Positions 20,170 through 31,125 of a stretch of DNA of 64,000 nt are shown piece by piece. The notes below the pieces were generated by a model. The model was given only the letters and a program-made list of their open reading frames with translations, ran no database searches and was not told where the DNA came from. Position numbers and translations under genes: made by a program. The stretch comes from Halomonas sp. (lineage in GTDB: Bacteria > Pseudomonadota > Gammaproteobacteria > Pseudomonadales > Halomonadaceae), in contig NZ_JAGOBJ010000004.1 in assembly GCF_017983445.1 (NCBI RefSeq), positions 1 through 64,000 on the forward strand. The letters are read 5' to 3'. Within the stretch, counting starts at the first letter, position 1, and each line of letters opens with the position of its first letter.

Positions 20170-20694
20170 TCATAGTGCGACACCCAGCAGAGTGATGAAG
20201 ATTAGTTGCAGCGCAAGGCCCAGCAGCGCGGCGGTCACGATGCCGAGCAGTAGGGCACGACGCAGGCGATGGCAGCGACGATACTCCAGCCAGACGAGCC
20301 AGGGAGCGGCGAAAAGCCAAGTCGCTGGCAAGAAACCAAGCGATGTCACCATACTCGGCAGCAACAGAAGAGAAGCAAGCAGGGCTACCGCGTGCATGTG
20401 ACGGCTGAAAGGAGCATCACTTTGGGGCGGCGTCTGCTCGGTTGTCTTGCGCGAGTGCAGTGCCCAACTGGCCAGCCCCTTGATAAGGAGAATACCTCCT
20501 CCCAATAACATGAAGCTTAGAACGGTCAGCGGCAGCAGCGCGGGCCCCGGATCAGGGCTCCGGCCCAGCGTGTTCATCAGCATCGTATTGCCGCTTACAT
20601 CGATGAACCCGATAAGGGCGATGCCACTGAAAAGAAGTCCACAGAGGAGATCGCGCCCGGTGGCGCGATCTAGATGAGTGTTAAACGAACGCAT
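20170..20694 (-). CDS. TTT transporter small permease (TctB family)
   Basis: This 174-residue protein has four hydrophobic segments (about 15-33, 50-73, 100-125 and 145-172) in the TctB pattern: a first pair, a variable loop, then a second pair. It pairs with the large TctA permease, 22 bp downstream, to form the membrane unit. AGGAG lies upstream of the ATG and can pair with an upstream CTCCTA, so a small hairpin may limit its translation. Sequence conservation in this family is low, so the call rests on topology and gene order. Confidence 0.85.
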   Translation of the reverse strand: MRSFNTHLDRATGRDLLCGLLFSGIALIGFIDVSGNTMLMNTLGRSPDPGPALLPLTVLSFMLLGGGILLIKGLASWALHSRKTTEQTPPQSDAPFSRHMHAVALLASLLLLPSMVTSLGFLPATWLFAAPWLVWLEYRRCHRLRRALLLGIVTAALLGLALQLIFITLLGVAL

Positions 20695-20701
20695 GGCGTT
20701 T

Positions 20702-20722
20702 CTCCTAAGGCGTGAGTAGGAG
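20702..20722 (-). promoter_or_regulatory. Possible RBS-sequestering hairpin before tctB
   Basis: On the minus strand CTCCTA (20717-20722) can pair with TAGGAG (20702-20707), which holds the tctB Shine-Dalgarno sequence, around a 9-nt loop. This could lower permease translation relative to the binding protein. The stem is short, so confidence is modest. Confidence 0.35.
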
Positions 20723-20725
20723 CTG

Positions 20726-21700
20726 TCAGCGCGTCAGCGCGATGTCCACCAAATTGGCGGAAGAAAGGATCTCGTAGACCTCATCGGCGCGCTGGGTAAG
20801 GTACTCCGAGCTTGCCTCCTTGGGTTGCGGAGCTATCACTAAGCCCATCTCGCTTGCTGCCGACTGAAACGCCTCGTCTTCGAGAAGGGCGTAGAACGCC
20901 GACTCCAACGTATCGCGGCGCTCATCGGGTACGCCTTTTGGCAGATAAAGCATAAAGAAGTCCTCCGCCGTGAAGTCATAACCTTGCTCCTTGAAGGTAG
21001 GGACATCCGGTGCAAAGGGATGGCGCGCATCCGAGGCCACGCCCAGTAGCTTGAGTTGCCCCGAGGAGTGCTGGTCGGCTAGCAGCGGTATTGGCAGCAG
21101 GGCGGACATGACCTCGCCAGAAAGCAGTGCCGAGAGGGTGGGAGCGTAACCCTGGTAGGGGATCTTCGTCAGCGTAACGTCGAACTGCGACTCGAGCATG
21201 CTGGCTGCGATATAGGAAAAGCCGCCGGGCGAGTCGTTACCGTTGATGATCGCCCCGGGTGCGTCCTGAAGCGTTTCCAGGTAGGCATCAATATCCTTGA
21301 TACCCGTATCGCTGCCCACTGCGAGTGCGGCCGGCTCGGGGCCGATGAAGACCAGCGCCTCAAGCTCGTCCAACGGCGTGGCGTTAGGGTTCATATAGCT
21401 TTGGGCGATAGCGTGGGTGCCCATCATGCCCAGTGTATAGCCATCTGGATCGGACTCAGCTACGTGGCGAATACCCGTGGATCCGGCTGCCCCCGTCACG
21501 TTCTGTACGACTATGGGGACAGAGAGTACCGTGCCAGCATGCTCGGCCATAAGACGGGCCGTCAGGTCATAGGCGCCGCCGGCGGGCCAGGGAACGACGA
21601 GTGTGAGCGCACGCTCGGGAAAGTCATCGGCGAGAAGCCCAGAGCTTAGGGGTAGGGTGAGGCCCAAAACGGACGCTATCATCAAACGGCGAAGTATCAT
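20726..21700 (-). CDS. TTT periplasmic binding protein (TctC family)
   Basis: This 324-residue protein has an N-terminal signal peptide (about residues 1-24, cleaved near LLA-DD) and the TctC/Bug fold. The opening FPERALTLVVPWPAGGAYD is the family signature, followed by VVQNVTGAAGS. Bug-type proteins bind small carboxylates, including nicotinate in some Bordetella members. It is the first gene of a three-gene TTT operon located just after the nicCDEF unit. Nicotinate or a pathway intermediate is the likely ligand, by context. It is not preceded by a membrane gene, so the operon has its own promoter or reads through a weak hairpin. Confidence 0.9.
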   Translation of the reverse strand: MILRRLMIASVLGLTLPLSSGLLADDFPERALTLVVPWPAGGAYDLTARLMAEHAGTVLSVPIVVQNVTGAAGSTGIRHVAESDPDGYTLGMMGTHAIAQSYMNPNATPLDELEALVFIGPEPAALAVGSDTGIKDIDAYLETLQDAPGAIINGNDSPGGFSYIAASMLESQFDVTLTKIPYQGYAPTLSALLSGEVMSALLPIPLLADQHSSGQLKLLGVASDARHPFAPDVPTFKEQGYDFTAEDFFMLYLPKGVPDERRDTLESAFYALLEDEAFQSAASEMGLVIAPQPKEASSEYLTQRADEVYEILSSANLVDIALTR

Positions 21701-21831
21701 GTCGGTTACCTATTGTGATGTCAGTAGAATCAACGCGAAGCGTTTTTGTATTTTGTTGATGGGTGCTGGCGTGCGTTGAGTCGGTCCTCCTTTTAGTAAA
21801 TCGTGAATGGTTATGCGTGCGTGATGAAACA

Positions 21832-21859
21832 CCGAAAGGCCGGGTGGGCGGCCTTTCGG
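21832..21859 (-). terminator. Hairpin after nicF
   Basis: CCGAAAGGCC (21832-21841) and GGCCTTTCGG (21850-21859) form a perfect 10-bp stem with an 8-nt loop, just past the nicF stop codon on the minus strand. The T-run is weak (TGTTTC), so some readthrough into the TTT operon is possible. Confidence 0.7.
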
Positions 21860-21867
21860 ATTTGTAG

Positions 21868-22548
21868 TCAGTTTCCCAGCAAATGATCGATCGCTGCCTG
21901 ACGGTCGATGACATCGCCGTACTTGCTGTCGATGTCGAACAGGTTCGCCTCGTGCGGATCAGGGTGGCGATCGCCCACACAGTCGCGTACCACCATCACG
22001 CGAAAACCGTACTGCAGGCCATCGACGGCGGTGGCGCGGATGCAGCCGCTGGTCGAGCAACCGGTAACGATAATCGTGTCCACATCCATCGCCACCAGCA
22101 TGGAAGCGAGCGAGGTGCCAAAGAAGGCACTCGCGTACTGCTTGGTGATAACTGGCTCCGTTGAGTCCGGCACCACTTCAGCACAGAACTCGGCGAAGGG
22201 GTTGCCTGCCACCATGGCGCGCATGACCGGCGATTTCTTCACCCAGATGCCACCGTCGACCTGATCCGGGGCGTGGTAAAGAATATTGGTATGGATGACC
22301 GGGGTGCCACTCTGCCGGGCGGCCTCCAGAAGCGGCGGCATATTGGCCACGGCCTCGACCACGCCGGGGGCATAAAGCGGTGACTCCTCAAGCACGTAGC
22401 CCTGCATGAAGTCGACCACTAAAAGCGCCGCCTTGCGCCCAAAGCCGATGCGCCCGTCCCAGACGCCCCGATAGTTGTCTTGAACCGAGTTGTCTTGAGC
22501 TGAATTGCCTTGAAGCGGGTTGTCAGAAATTGTGTCGTGGGTTGCCAT
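21868..22548 (-). CDS. nicF: Maleamate amidohydrolase NicF
   Basis: This 226-residue cysteine hydrolase of the isochorismatase-like family converts maleamate to maleate and ammonia in the late part of nicotinate degradation. The catalytic triad appears as D46 (in LLVVDFMQGY), K136 (in VITKQY) and C169 (in CSTSGCIRAT). The ATG at 22548 has AGGAG upstream, which excludes the earlier in-frame ATG that would overlap nicE. It is the last gene of the nicCDEF unit, 10 bp after nicE, with a hairpin downstream. Its N-terminus has a Gln/Asn/Asp-rich stretch of about 20 residues that looks extra and dispensable. Confidence 0.9.
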   Translation of the reverse strand: MATHDTISDNPLQGNSAQDNSVQDNYRGVWDGRIGFGRKAALLVVDFMQGYVLEESPLYAPGVVEAVANMPPLLEAARQSGTPVIHTNILYHAPDQVDGGIWVKKSPVMRAMVAGNPFAEFCAEVVPDSTEPVITKQYASAFFGTSLASMLVAMDVDTIIVTGCSTSGCIRATAVDGLQYGFRVMVVRDCVGDRHPDPHEANLFDIDSKYGDVIDRQAAIDHLLGN

Positions 22549-22558
22549 GGGCGTACTC

Positions 22559-23320
22559 CTAGTAGGCGCCGGAGAGCAAAGCACCCGCGCCGGGTACTAC
22601 CGGCTCCAGATCCAGCGCCTTGAGCATGGCGTAGGTAGTGGCGATGGCAGCAGTGACCACGGGCTTTCCGGTCAGCGCTTCGACCTTGGCGACGGCCGGA
22701 AGTGAAGGCATCTGCACGCAGGCCGAGAGCACGATGGCGTCGATATCGCTCAAGTCTAGACTGGCCACGATCTCGGGCAGCTTGGCCGGATCATGACGCG
22801 CCACATCAAGGTTGTTGGGAATTTCCAGCGCCCGATAGTCGACCACCTCAACCCCTTCCTGGCGGATATAGTCCACCACCATTTCGGTCAGTGGCTTCAT
22901 GTAGGGAGCAACCACCACGACGCGCTTGGCCTTCATGACGTGCAGGGCGTCTACCAAGGCGCCTGCGCTGGTAACTACTGGCGTGTCGCAGCCGTTCTCT
23001 TCAGTGCGGCGACGCAGACGCTTCTGTGATTCACGATGATAGCCCGGGCCCATCGACATGATGGCCACCAGGCAGGCGTATCCCATCACGTCCACGGCGG
23101 CATCGGAAAGCTCCAGCGCGCAGCGGTCTGACTCTCCGTCCATGGCGGCCAGCTCGTCTTTACTTACCGTTTTCATGCGCATGCGGCTTGAGTGAAAGGT
23201 GAAGCGCTCAGGACGAATTAGCTGCCGCGCGGTGAGCATGGCGGGGATTTCCGTCTCCATGGTGATATTGGAGCTCGGCACGATTTGGCCGATACGATAG
23301 GTCTTGGTTTCAAGTGTCAT
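22559..23320 (-). CDS. nicE: Maleate isomerase NicE
   Basis: This 253-residue Asp/Glu-racemase-fold enzyme converts maleate to fumarate, the entry point to the citric acid cycle. The two catalytic cysteines are C83 (in YACLVAIMSMG) and C201 (in LSACVQMPSLPAV). The N-terminus YRIGQIVPSSN and the C-terminal LEPVVPGAGALLSGAY closely resemble Pseudomonas NicE. A longer in-frame ORF overlaps nicD, but the ATG at 23320 has GAGAGG upstream and matches the known N-terminus. It starts 13 bp after the nicD stop codon. Confidence 0.96.
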   Translation of the reverse strand: MTLETKTYRIGQIVPSSNITMETEIPAMLTARQLIRPERFTFHSSRMRMKTVSKDELAAMDGESDRCALELSDAAVDVMGYACLVAIMSMGPGYHRESQKRLRRRTEENGCDTPVVTSAGALVDALHVMKAKRVVVVAPYMKPLTEMVVDYIRQEGVEVVDYRALEIPNNLDVARHDPAKLPEIVASLDLSDIDAIVLSACVQMPSLPAVAKVEALTGKPVVTAAIATTYAMLKALDLEPVVPGAGALLSGAY

Positions 23321-23333
23321 GGCAATCGGCCTC

Positions 23334-25785
<2,452 letters not shown>

Positions 25786-26271
25786 ATGACGCTGAAGCTA
25801 AAAGTGAATGGACAGAACGTTGAGCTGGCCATTCCGCCCACAACACCCCTGCTCAACGCACTGCGTAATGACCTGGCGCTAAATGGCCCGAAGTATGGCT
25901 GTGGGCTGGGCGAATGCGGTGCGTGCAGTGTGCTGGTGGATGGCATGGCTGCCAGAGCTTGCGTGCTGACTGTCGCCTCGGTGGTTGGACGAGAAATCAC
26001 GACGCTGGACGGGCTGTCCGCTACTGGCCGCCTAGACCCCGTCCAACAGGCGTTTATCGATGCGCAGGCCGCACAGTGCGGCTATTGCCTGAATGGCATG
26101 GTCATCAGCATTCGTTCGTTGTTGAATCACACCTCTACACCTTCATCCGAACAGATTGGGGCGGCGCTGGAGCATCATCTTTGCCGTTGTGGCACGCACC
26201 TGGAAATCCTGGAGGCCGCCCATCGCGCTGTCGTTCTCAACGCTGTAGCGTTGGGAGGCATTGATGACTGA
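25786..26271 (+). CDS. nicA: Nicotinate dehydrogenase 2Fe-2S subunit NicA
   Basis: This 161-residue protein carries two [2Fe-2S] clusters. The plant-ferredoxin-like cluster is set by CGLGECGACSVLVDG plus a later Cys (ARACVL). The C-terminal cluster is set by CGYCLNGM and HLCRCGTH. It passes electrons from the molybdenum site to the cytochrome subunit during hydroxylation of nicotinate to 6-hydroxynicotinate. Size matches Pseudomonas NicA (about 157). The ribosome-binding site is weak. Its 3' end overlaps nicB by 8 bp. Confidence 0.95.
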   Translation: MTLKLKVNGQNVELAIPPTTPLLNALRNDLALNGPKYGCGLGECGACSVLVDGMAARACVLTVASVVGREITTLDGLSATGRLDPVQQAFIDAQAAQCGYCLNGMVISIRSLLNHTSTPSSEQIGAALEHHLCRCGTHLEILEAAHRAVVLNAVALGGIDD

Positions 26272-29200
26272 GCCCCACTCTATGGTGCAGCCCTATCAGG
26301 CTGCCTTGCCCGCCGGTTTCGAGAACCTGCACTACGGTGTAGTAGTACGCCCGCCTCACTACCGCTGGAACGGCGAACAATTTACGTGTGACCAGTTGGT
26401 GCATGTTGATACCTCGGCGTTGAAAACGTTGTCATATGATGCCAAAGCGGTGATTGAGGGTAATTTTGTAGGAGTTGTGGCAAACAGTGTCGAAAATGCC
26501 CGCGATGCCGCAAAGCGTCTGATCCTGAGCTGGCAGCCATATGGCCCGCTATCGGCTACATCAGCACAGCAAGCACGCGTAAACGAAGAAAGCCACAAGC
26601 CTCCGGTGCACCAAAAAACCGGCGTAGCTGATATCGAAGGCGACCACGCTGACAGGTATGAACGCGACTACGGCTGGCCCAGCCGCATGCGCTGGGGGGA
26701 AGCCGAAGGCTGGGTGGTTGCCGGTTATCGAAGCGACCGCCTTGAAGTCTGGACACAAACCACAACGCCACAAGCACTGCGTCAGGATCTGAGCGCGCTG
26801 ACAAAGCTGGATGTGGACCAGATAGCGCTTTACACCAGCGAGGGAGCCGAGCGGCACGTAGCCTCCGGGCTTGGCCGCCACTGCGGTGACGATGCGGCCG
26901 CGGATGCTGCACTGATGGCGCGCGCGCTGGGTCATCCGGTCGCTGTTTGGCTGGATGCGCAATACGGCGCTGATGTGAAGGCGCTAGGACAAGCACAGCG
27001 CCTGTCAGTCAGTGCCGCTTTTGATGAAGGGGGCCGTATAGAGCGTTATGGCTATCGGCAAGCGTATGCCGGTGGAGAAGTAGCGGTTGTCGGGCTGTTT
27101 CTAAGCGGGCGAGTCCTTGCACAGAGGACTTCAGAGGACGCGGATAAGCCGCTGTATTCTCCATATACCTTCCAGTATGCGCACCTGTCGGCCAACACTG
27201 AGCGCCCCTTCGGGCAGCCGTTGAACGATACTTTGCTGGGTATTCAGCAGACCTTCGCCCGTGAATCATTTCTCGATGAAGTCGCCCGTGCGCGGGGCCA
27301 GGACCCGCTAGCGTTACGCCTGCACTATCTTGACGACGCGCGCGGTCGCGAGCTTATTGAATCGGTTGCCAAGCGAGCCGACTGGCAGATAGACCTTCCT
27401 TCTCGTTCAGCAACGAGTGATGTATTGCAGGGCCGTGGTCTGGCGTATGCACAGTTACCCGACCGTCAACAGCGCCTGGAAAGTGACGTACGTTCTGCCT
27501 GGATTGCCGATGTCGAGGTCAATCGAATCACGGGGAGCGTACAGTTGACGCGCTTGGTCGTGGGCCAGGATTCGGGCGTTGAGGTTGATACAGCACGTTT
27601 GCAACACACGCTTCAAGCGCGTGTATTAGGCGAAGCGCGGCCGCTGCTTGGCAGTGAGCCTGCTTTCGATGAGTGGGGCGATGGCAGTTTAGACGCCAAA
27701 AAAGAGTCATTACTGGTTAGGCGTCAGCCTTCGTTTGCAAGGCAGGTGGTAACATCAGACGAAGCATCCGTCGCGTTGCCAGTCACCCTGGAGGATACCG
27801 AGTTTTCGCCGGGTGTCGCCGTTATCGCCAATGCGCTGTTCGATGCCACCGGCATACGTTTTCGCCAGCCGCCTTTCACGGCCAACCGGGTTAGGCAGGC
27901 GCTACAAGAGCAGGATCTGGAAGCATCCCAAGGTCGCAATAGCCTGTTTTTACCTCGCAAAAGTAAATCGCCGCGACGCCGGTGGTTGGCCGCTGCTGCT
28001 TTCATGACGGTTGCCGGTAGCGCGGCCATGGCCTGGCCCTGGAAAGGCGCCATTGCGCCTGTCTCCCGGCCAGCAGCCAATCTCTATTCCGCCGAGACGA
28101 TCGAGCGCGGGCGGCTTGTGGCGGCGGCGGGCGACTGCGCGGCCTGTCACACCGTGGGCGGCGGGGCCATCAATACCGGCGGTCACGCTTTTGAGACGCC
28201 ATTCGGTACGCTTTACAGCACCAACATCACGCCCGACGAGGCGACCGGTATTGGTAGCTGGTCCTATGCCGCTTTCGAGCGTGCGATGCGCCACGGCATT
28301 GGTCGTGATGGTCGACATCTGTATCCGGCGTTTCCGTATACGGCGTTTGCCAAGACCAGCGATACCGACCTTCAGGCACTCTATGCTTACCTGATGTCTC
28401 AGCCTGCCGTATCGGCGCCAGCGCCTCAGAACGCTTTATCCTTCCCTTTCAATGTGCGTGCGCTAATGGCGCCCTGGAATGCGCTTTATCATGACCCAAA
28501 GCCATTTCAGCCAGACCCTGCGCAAAGCGAGCTCTACAATCGTGGCGCTTATCTTGCCGAAGGGCTGGGGCATTGCAGTGCCTGCCATAGCCCGCGCAAT
28601 GCGATGGGCGCGGAAAAGAATGGTAAGGACTACTTTGCCGGTGCCGTCGTAGATGGGTGGGAGGCGCCTGCCTTGAATACACTTTCGCGCTCCCCCGTTG
28701 GCTGGAGCGAAAGCTCGCTATACGACTATTTACGTCACGGTGAATCGGCCCTGCATGGTGTTGCATCAGGGCCAATGGCGCCCGTGGTCGCCGGGTTGAG
28801 CGAACTGCCCGAGTATGATGTTCGCGCCATTGCCCATTATGTAGCGCAGCAGATGCAGGCGCCGTCTGGGGACAGTGAGGCACAGCAAGCCGAGGCTAAC
28901 CGCCGCTTGGCCGCAGCGGCGGTTAGCCCCAGTGGTATGGAGGAGGGCGAGCGCCTGTTTGAAGGTGCCTGCGCGGCCTGCCATCTGGATAACGGCTTGC
29001 CATCGTTTACCCGAGCCAGAACGTCGCTTGCGTTGAATACCAATCTTTACAGCGAGCGCCCCGATAACGTCATTCAATCGATTTTAGGCGGTGTACATGC
29101 TGACACCGTCCCTGATGTAGGTAATATGCCCGGTTTTGCCGACAGCTTCAGCGATACGCAAGTCGCCACCCTGGCCACCTATCTACGGGCGCGCTTCGCG

Positions 29201-29287
29201 CCCGACGCACCTCCCTGGCAACAACTTGAACAACGCGTTGCCGCAATACGCCAGCCTCATCACAACAATACGCACTCTTCTCTCTGA
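26264..29287 (+). CDS. nicB: NicB-like protein: degenerate Mo domain fused to triheme cytochrome c
   Basis: This 1007-residue protein has an N-terminal Mo-hydroxylase-like region (about 1-560), a membrane helix (about 574-592) after the basic RRR at 571-573, and three cytochrome c domains with CAACH at 625, CSACH at 771 and CAACH at 903. Positive-inside logic puts the first part in the cytoplasm and the haems in the periplasm, making an electron path to the respiratory chain. P. putida NicB is about 1187 residues. Here roughly the first 200 residues of the Mo domain are absent, and the GVGE catalytic motif is replaced by TLED (508-511) just before the conserved IANALFDATG. It may therefore be an electron-transfer subunit partnered with the 759-residue protein at 15627. 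The ATG at 26264 follows GGGAGG; a TTG one codon earlier is less likely. Confidence 0.88.
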   Translation: MTEPHSMVQPYQAALPAGFENLHYGVVVRPPHYRWNGEQFTCDQLVHVDTSALKTLSYDAKAVIEGNFVGVVANSVENARDAAKRLILSWQPYGPLSATSAQQARVNEESHKPPVHQKTGVADIEGDHADRYERDYGWPSRMRWGEAEGWVVAGYRSDRLEVWTQTTTPQALRQDLSALTKLDVDQIALYTSEGAERHVASGLGRHCGDDAAADAALMARALGHPVAVWLDAQYGADVKALGQAQRLSVSAAFDEGGRIERYGYRQAYAGGEVAVVGLFLSGRVLAQRTSEDADKPLYSPYTFQYAHLSANTERPFGQPLNDTLLGIQQTFARESFLDEVARARGQDPLALRLHYLDDARGRELIESVAKRADWQIDLPSRSATSDVLQGRGLAYAQLPDRQQRLESDVRSAWIADVEVNRITGSVQLTRLVVGQDSGVEVDTARLQHTLQARVLGEARPLLGSEPAFDEWGDGSLDAKKESLLVRRQPSFARQVVTSDEASVALPVTLEDTEFSPGVAVIANALFDATGIRFRQPPFTANRVRQALQEQDLEASQGRNSLFLPRKSKSPRRRWLAAAAFMTVAGSAAMAWPWKGAIAPVSRPAANLYSAETIERGRLVAAAGDCAACHTVGGGAINTGGHAFETPFGTLYSTNITPDEATGIGSWSYAAFERAMRHGIGRDGRHLYPAFPYTAFAKTSDTDLQALYAYLMSQPAVSAPAPQNALSFPFNVRALMAPWNALYHDPKPFQPDPAQSELYNRGAYLAEGLGHCSACHSPRNAMGAEKNGKDYFAGAVVDGWEAPALNTLSRSPVGWSESSLYDYLRHGESALHGVASGPMAPVVAGLSELPEYDVRAIAHYVAQQMQAPSGDSEAQQAEANRRLAAAAVSPSGMEEGERLFEGACAACHLDNGLPSFTRARTSLALNTNLYSERPDNVIQSILGGVHADTVPDVGNMPGFADSFSDTQVATLATYLRARFAPDAPPWQQLEQRVAAIRQPHHNNTHSSL

Positions 29288-29308
29288 CAATACAAAACGA
29301 GGTGGATC

Positions 29309-29497
29309 ATGAAACGCAGCAAGTGGATATGGGTAGTCTGGGTAGTGGTTCTTTTGAGCTGTCTTGTGCCCTATACCCTGTTAACGAATGTCGCGGCCTG
29401 GTACGGCAGTTTCCTTTTCTGGACCTGCACAGGGCTTGTAGTAATCGCACTGAATATCTTCATTACTAAGGATTTCGAGGAGCACGACCATGACTGA
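29309..29497 (+). CDS. Small symporter-associated membrane protein (DUF3311-like)
   Basis: This 62-residue protein has two hydrophobic helices (about 7-26 and 33-52) and an acidic, His-containing tail (FEEHDHD). Short two-helix proteins of the DUF3311 type are commonly encoded just before sodium:solute symporters, and this one overlaps the next symporter gene by 8 bp. It probably assists that transporter, as YhdT is thought to do beside PanF; this is inferred from position and size. A GAGG sequence precedes the ATG. Confidence 0.7.
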   Translation: MKRSKWIWVVWVVVLLSCLVPYTLLTNVAAWYGSFLFWTCTGLVVIALNIFITKDFEEHDHD

Positions 29498-31001
29498 GTC
29501 AATGATCTGGTGGTCAATTGCCATCTATCTGCTGATCGCGGTCGGTATTGCCTTCCTCTCCCGCCAGGGGCCGGCGGAAAGCATGTCAGGCTACTTCCTG
29601 GGTAACCGACAGATGAACGGGTTCGTGTCGGCGCTAAGCTACAGCGCAACCACCTACAGTGCTTTCATGATGGTGGGCTTGGCCGGGCTGACCTATGCTG
29701 GCGGCGTCGGCGCGTTAGGCTTTGAGATCATCTATTTTGCTGGCGTTTCGCTGGTGGCCGTTTTCGGCCCGCGTTTCTGGGCGGTCGGCAAGAAGTTTGG
29801 TTTTGTCACGCCCAGTGAAATGCTGGGGCATCGCTATAACAGCAAGCATGTCGCAATGGCTGTTTCGATTGCCAGCTGCATCTTTTTGATCCCTTACTCT
29901 GCCGTTCAGCTCGCCGGGGTGGGTTACCTGCTCGAAGGCATGACCGATGGCGCCATCACGTTTACTACTGGAGTGGTAATGGCCACGGCGATAGCGGTTT
30001 TCTTCTCCTATATCGCCGGTATTCGCTCGGTGATGTGGACCGACTCGCTGCAAGCGTTGATGATGATCGTTGCCTCGACGCTGGTGGCCTTTCTGGTCAT
30101 CCAGGGCCTGGGCGGCTTTAGCGGTCTGTTCGGCACGCTTGCAACCGAGCACCCTGCCTCGCTCAGCGTGCCGGGGCCGGGACTTTTCAGCCTGGTTACC
30201 TTCCTAGGCTTGAGCATTCCCTGGTTCTTCTTCAGCCTGTCCAACCCGCAGGTGAGCCAGCGTCTTTTCATGCCGTCTTCCCTGCGCGCCATGCGTCAGA
30301 TGCTGATCGGTTTTCTGGTGTTCGGCTTCATTTATACGCTGGTATCCGTGCTGTGGGGCTTCTCGGCGCTGGCGGCGTTCCCCGAGCTTGCACGTGCCGA
30401 CCTTGCGACACCCGCACTGCTGGCGTCTGACTTTATCCCGCCGGTGCTGGGTGTCATCGTCATGATCGGCATCATGGCTGCTGCCGTCTCAACGATCGAT
30501 TCGATCATGCTGACCCTGGCCTCCATGCTGTCCCGGGATGTCTACGCCAACGCCAAATCGGGTGTGGATGAAAAGCGCCAGCTGCTGATGGGCAAGATCG
30601 TCGTACCGGTGATTGCGCTGTTGGCATTGGGTTTTGCTGAGCTGCAGCTGGATTTGATCGCCGTACTTTCAGTAGCGGCGTCATCAGGCCTGGTCGCCAT
30701 GGTGCCTGCCATTATCGGCGCCTTCTACTGGAAACGTGGCACCGCCACCGGTGCGCTGGCAAGCGTCGTGGGTACCAGCGTGTTCGTCCTGGTGATGTAT
30801 GCCACGGGTAACTCCCTGCTGGGCTTACCTGCCGGTATATGGGGCATCTTTGTTTCAACGTTCCTATTTGTGGGCGTAAGCCTTGCCACTAAACCGCATA
30901 AAGCCTCCGCCGATGCCTTCTTGAGCGCCATTTCTGAAGAGCTGGGACGTAAAAAGCGCGCGCCCGTCAGTGCGCCGGCATCTCAGAAAGCGGCTGTGTA
31001 G
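29490..31001 (+). CDS. Sodium:solute symporter (SSS family)
   Basis: This 503-residue membrane protein has about 13 helices in the LeuT-type SSS arrangement. Family marks include GYFLGNRQM after TM1, SATTYSAFMMVGLAG in TM2, and GIRSVMWTDSLQALMMI. The C-terminal tail is basic and Ala-rich. GAGGAG precedes the ATG inside the upstream small gene, so the two are translationally coupled. It sits between nicAB and nicX on the same strand, so Na+-driven uptake of nicotinate or a related pyridine acid is the best guess. The substrate cannot be read from sequence. Confidence 0.9.
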   Translation: MTESMIWWSIAIYLLIAVGIAFLSRQGPAESMSGYFLGNRQMNGFVSALSYSATTYSAFMMVGLAGLTYAGGVGALGFEIIYFAGVSLVAVFGPRFWAVGKKFGFVTPSEMLGHRYNSKHVAMAVSIASCIFLIPYSAVQLAGVGYLLEGMTDGAITFTTGVVMATAIAVFFSYIAGIRSVMWTDSLQALMMIVASTLVAFLVIQGLGGFSGLFGTLATEHPASLSVPGPGLFSLVTFLGLSIPWFFFSLSNPQVSQRLFMPSSLRAMRQMLIGFLVFGFIYTLVSVLWGFSALAAFPELARADLATPALLASDFIPPVLGVIVMIGIMAAAVSTIDSIMLTLASMLSRDVYANAKSGVDEKRQLLMGKIVVPVIALLALGFAELQLDLIAVLSVAASSGLVAMVPAIIGAFYWKRGTATGALASVVGTSVFVLVMYATGNSLLGLPAGIWGIFVSTFLFVGVSLATKPHKASADAFLSAISEELGRKKRAPVSAPASQKAAV

Positions 31002-31125
31002 GGCTTTTTCTACCAACGCTATCTCTCGGTAACCGTCTGCCTTGAGGCTGGGCTGGTAAATCCAGCTAGCATCAGGGCAGCGGTCATCGCCTTCAACGTC
31101 ATGCTGACGATATGCAGGAGTGGTT

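Noticed and set aside
26264-27950. NicB-like gene as a pseudogene
   Set aside because: The frame is open for 1007 codons, starts inside nicA with a good ribosome-binding site, and keeps all three haem motifs. The missing N-terminal Mo region is not found in another frame upstream. Functional divergence fits better than decay.
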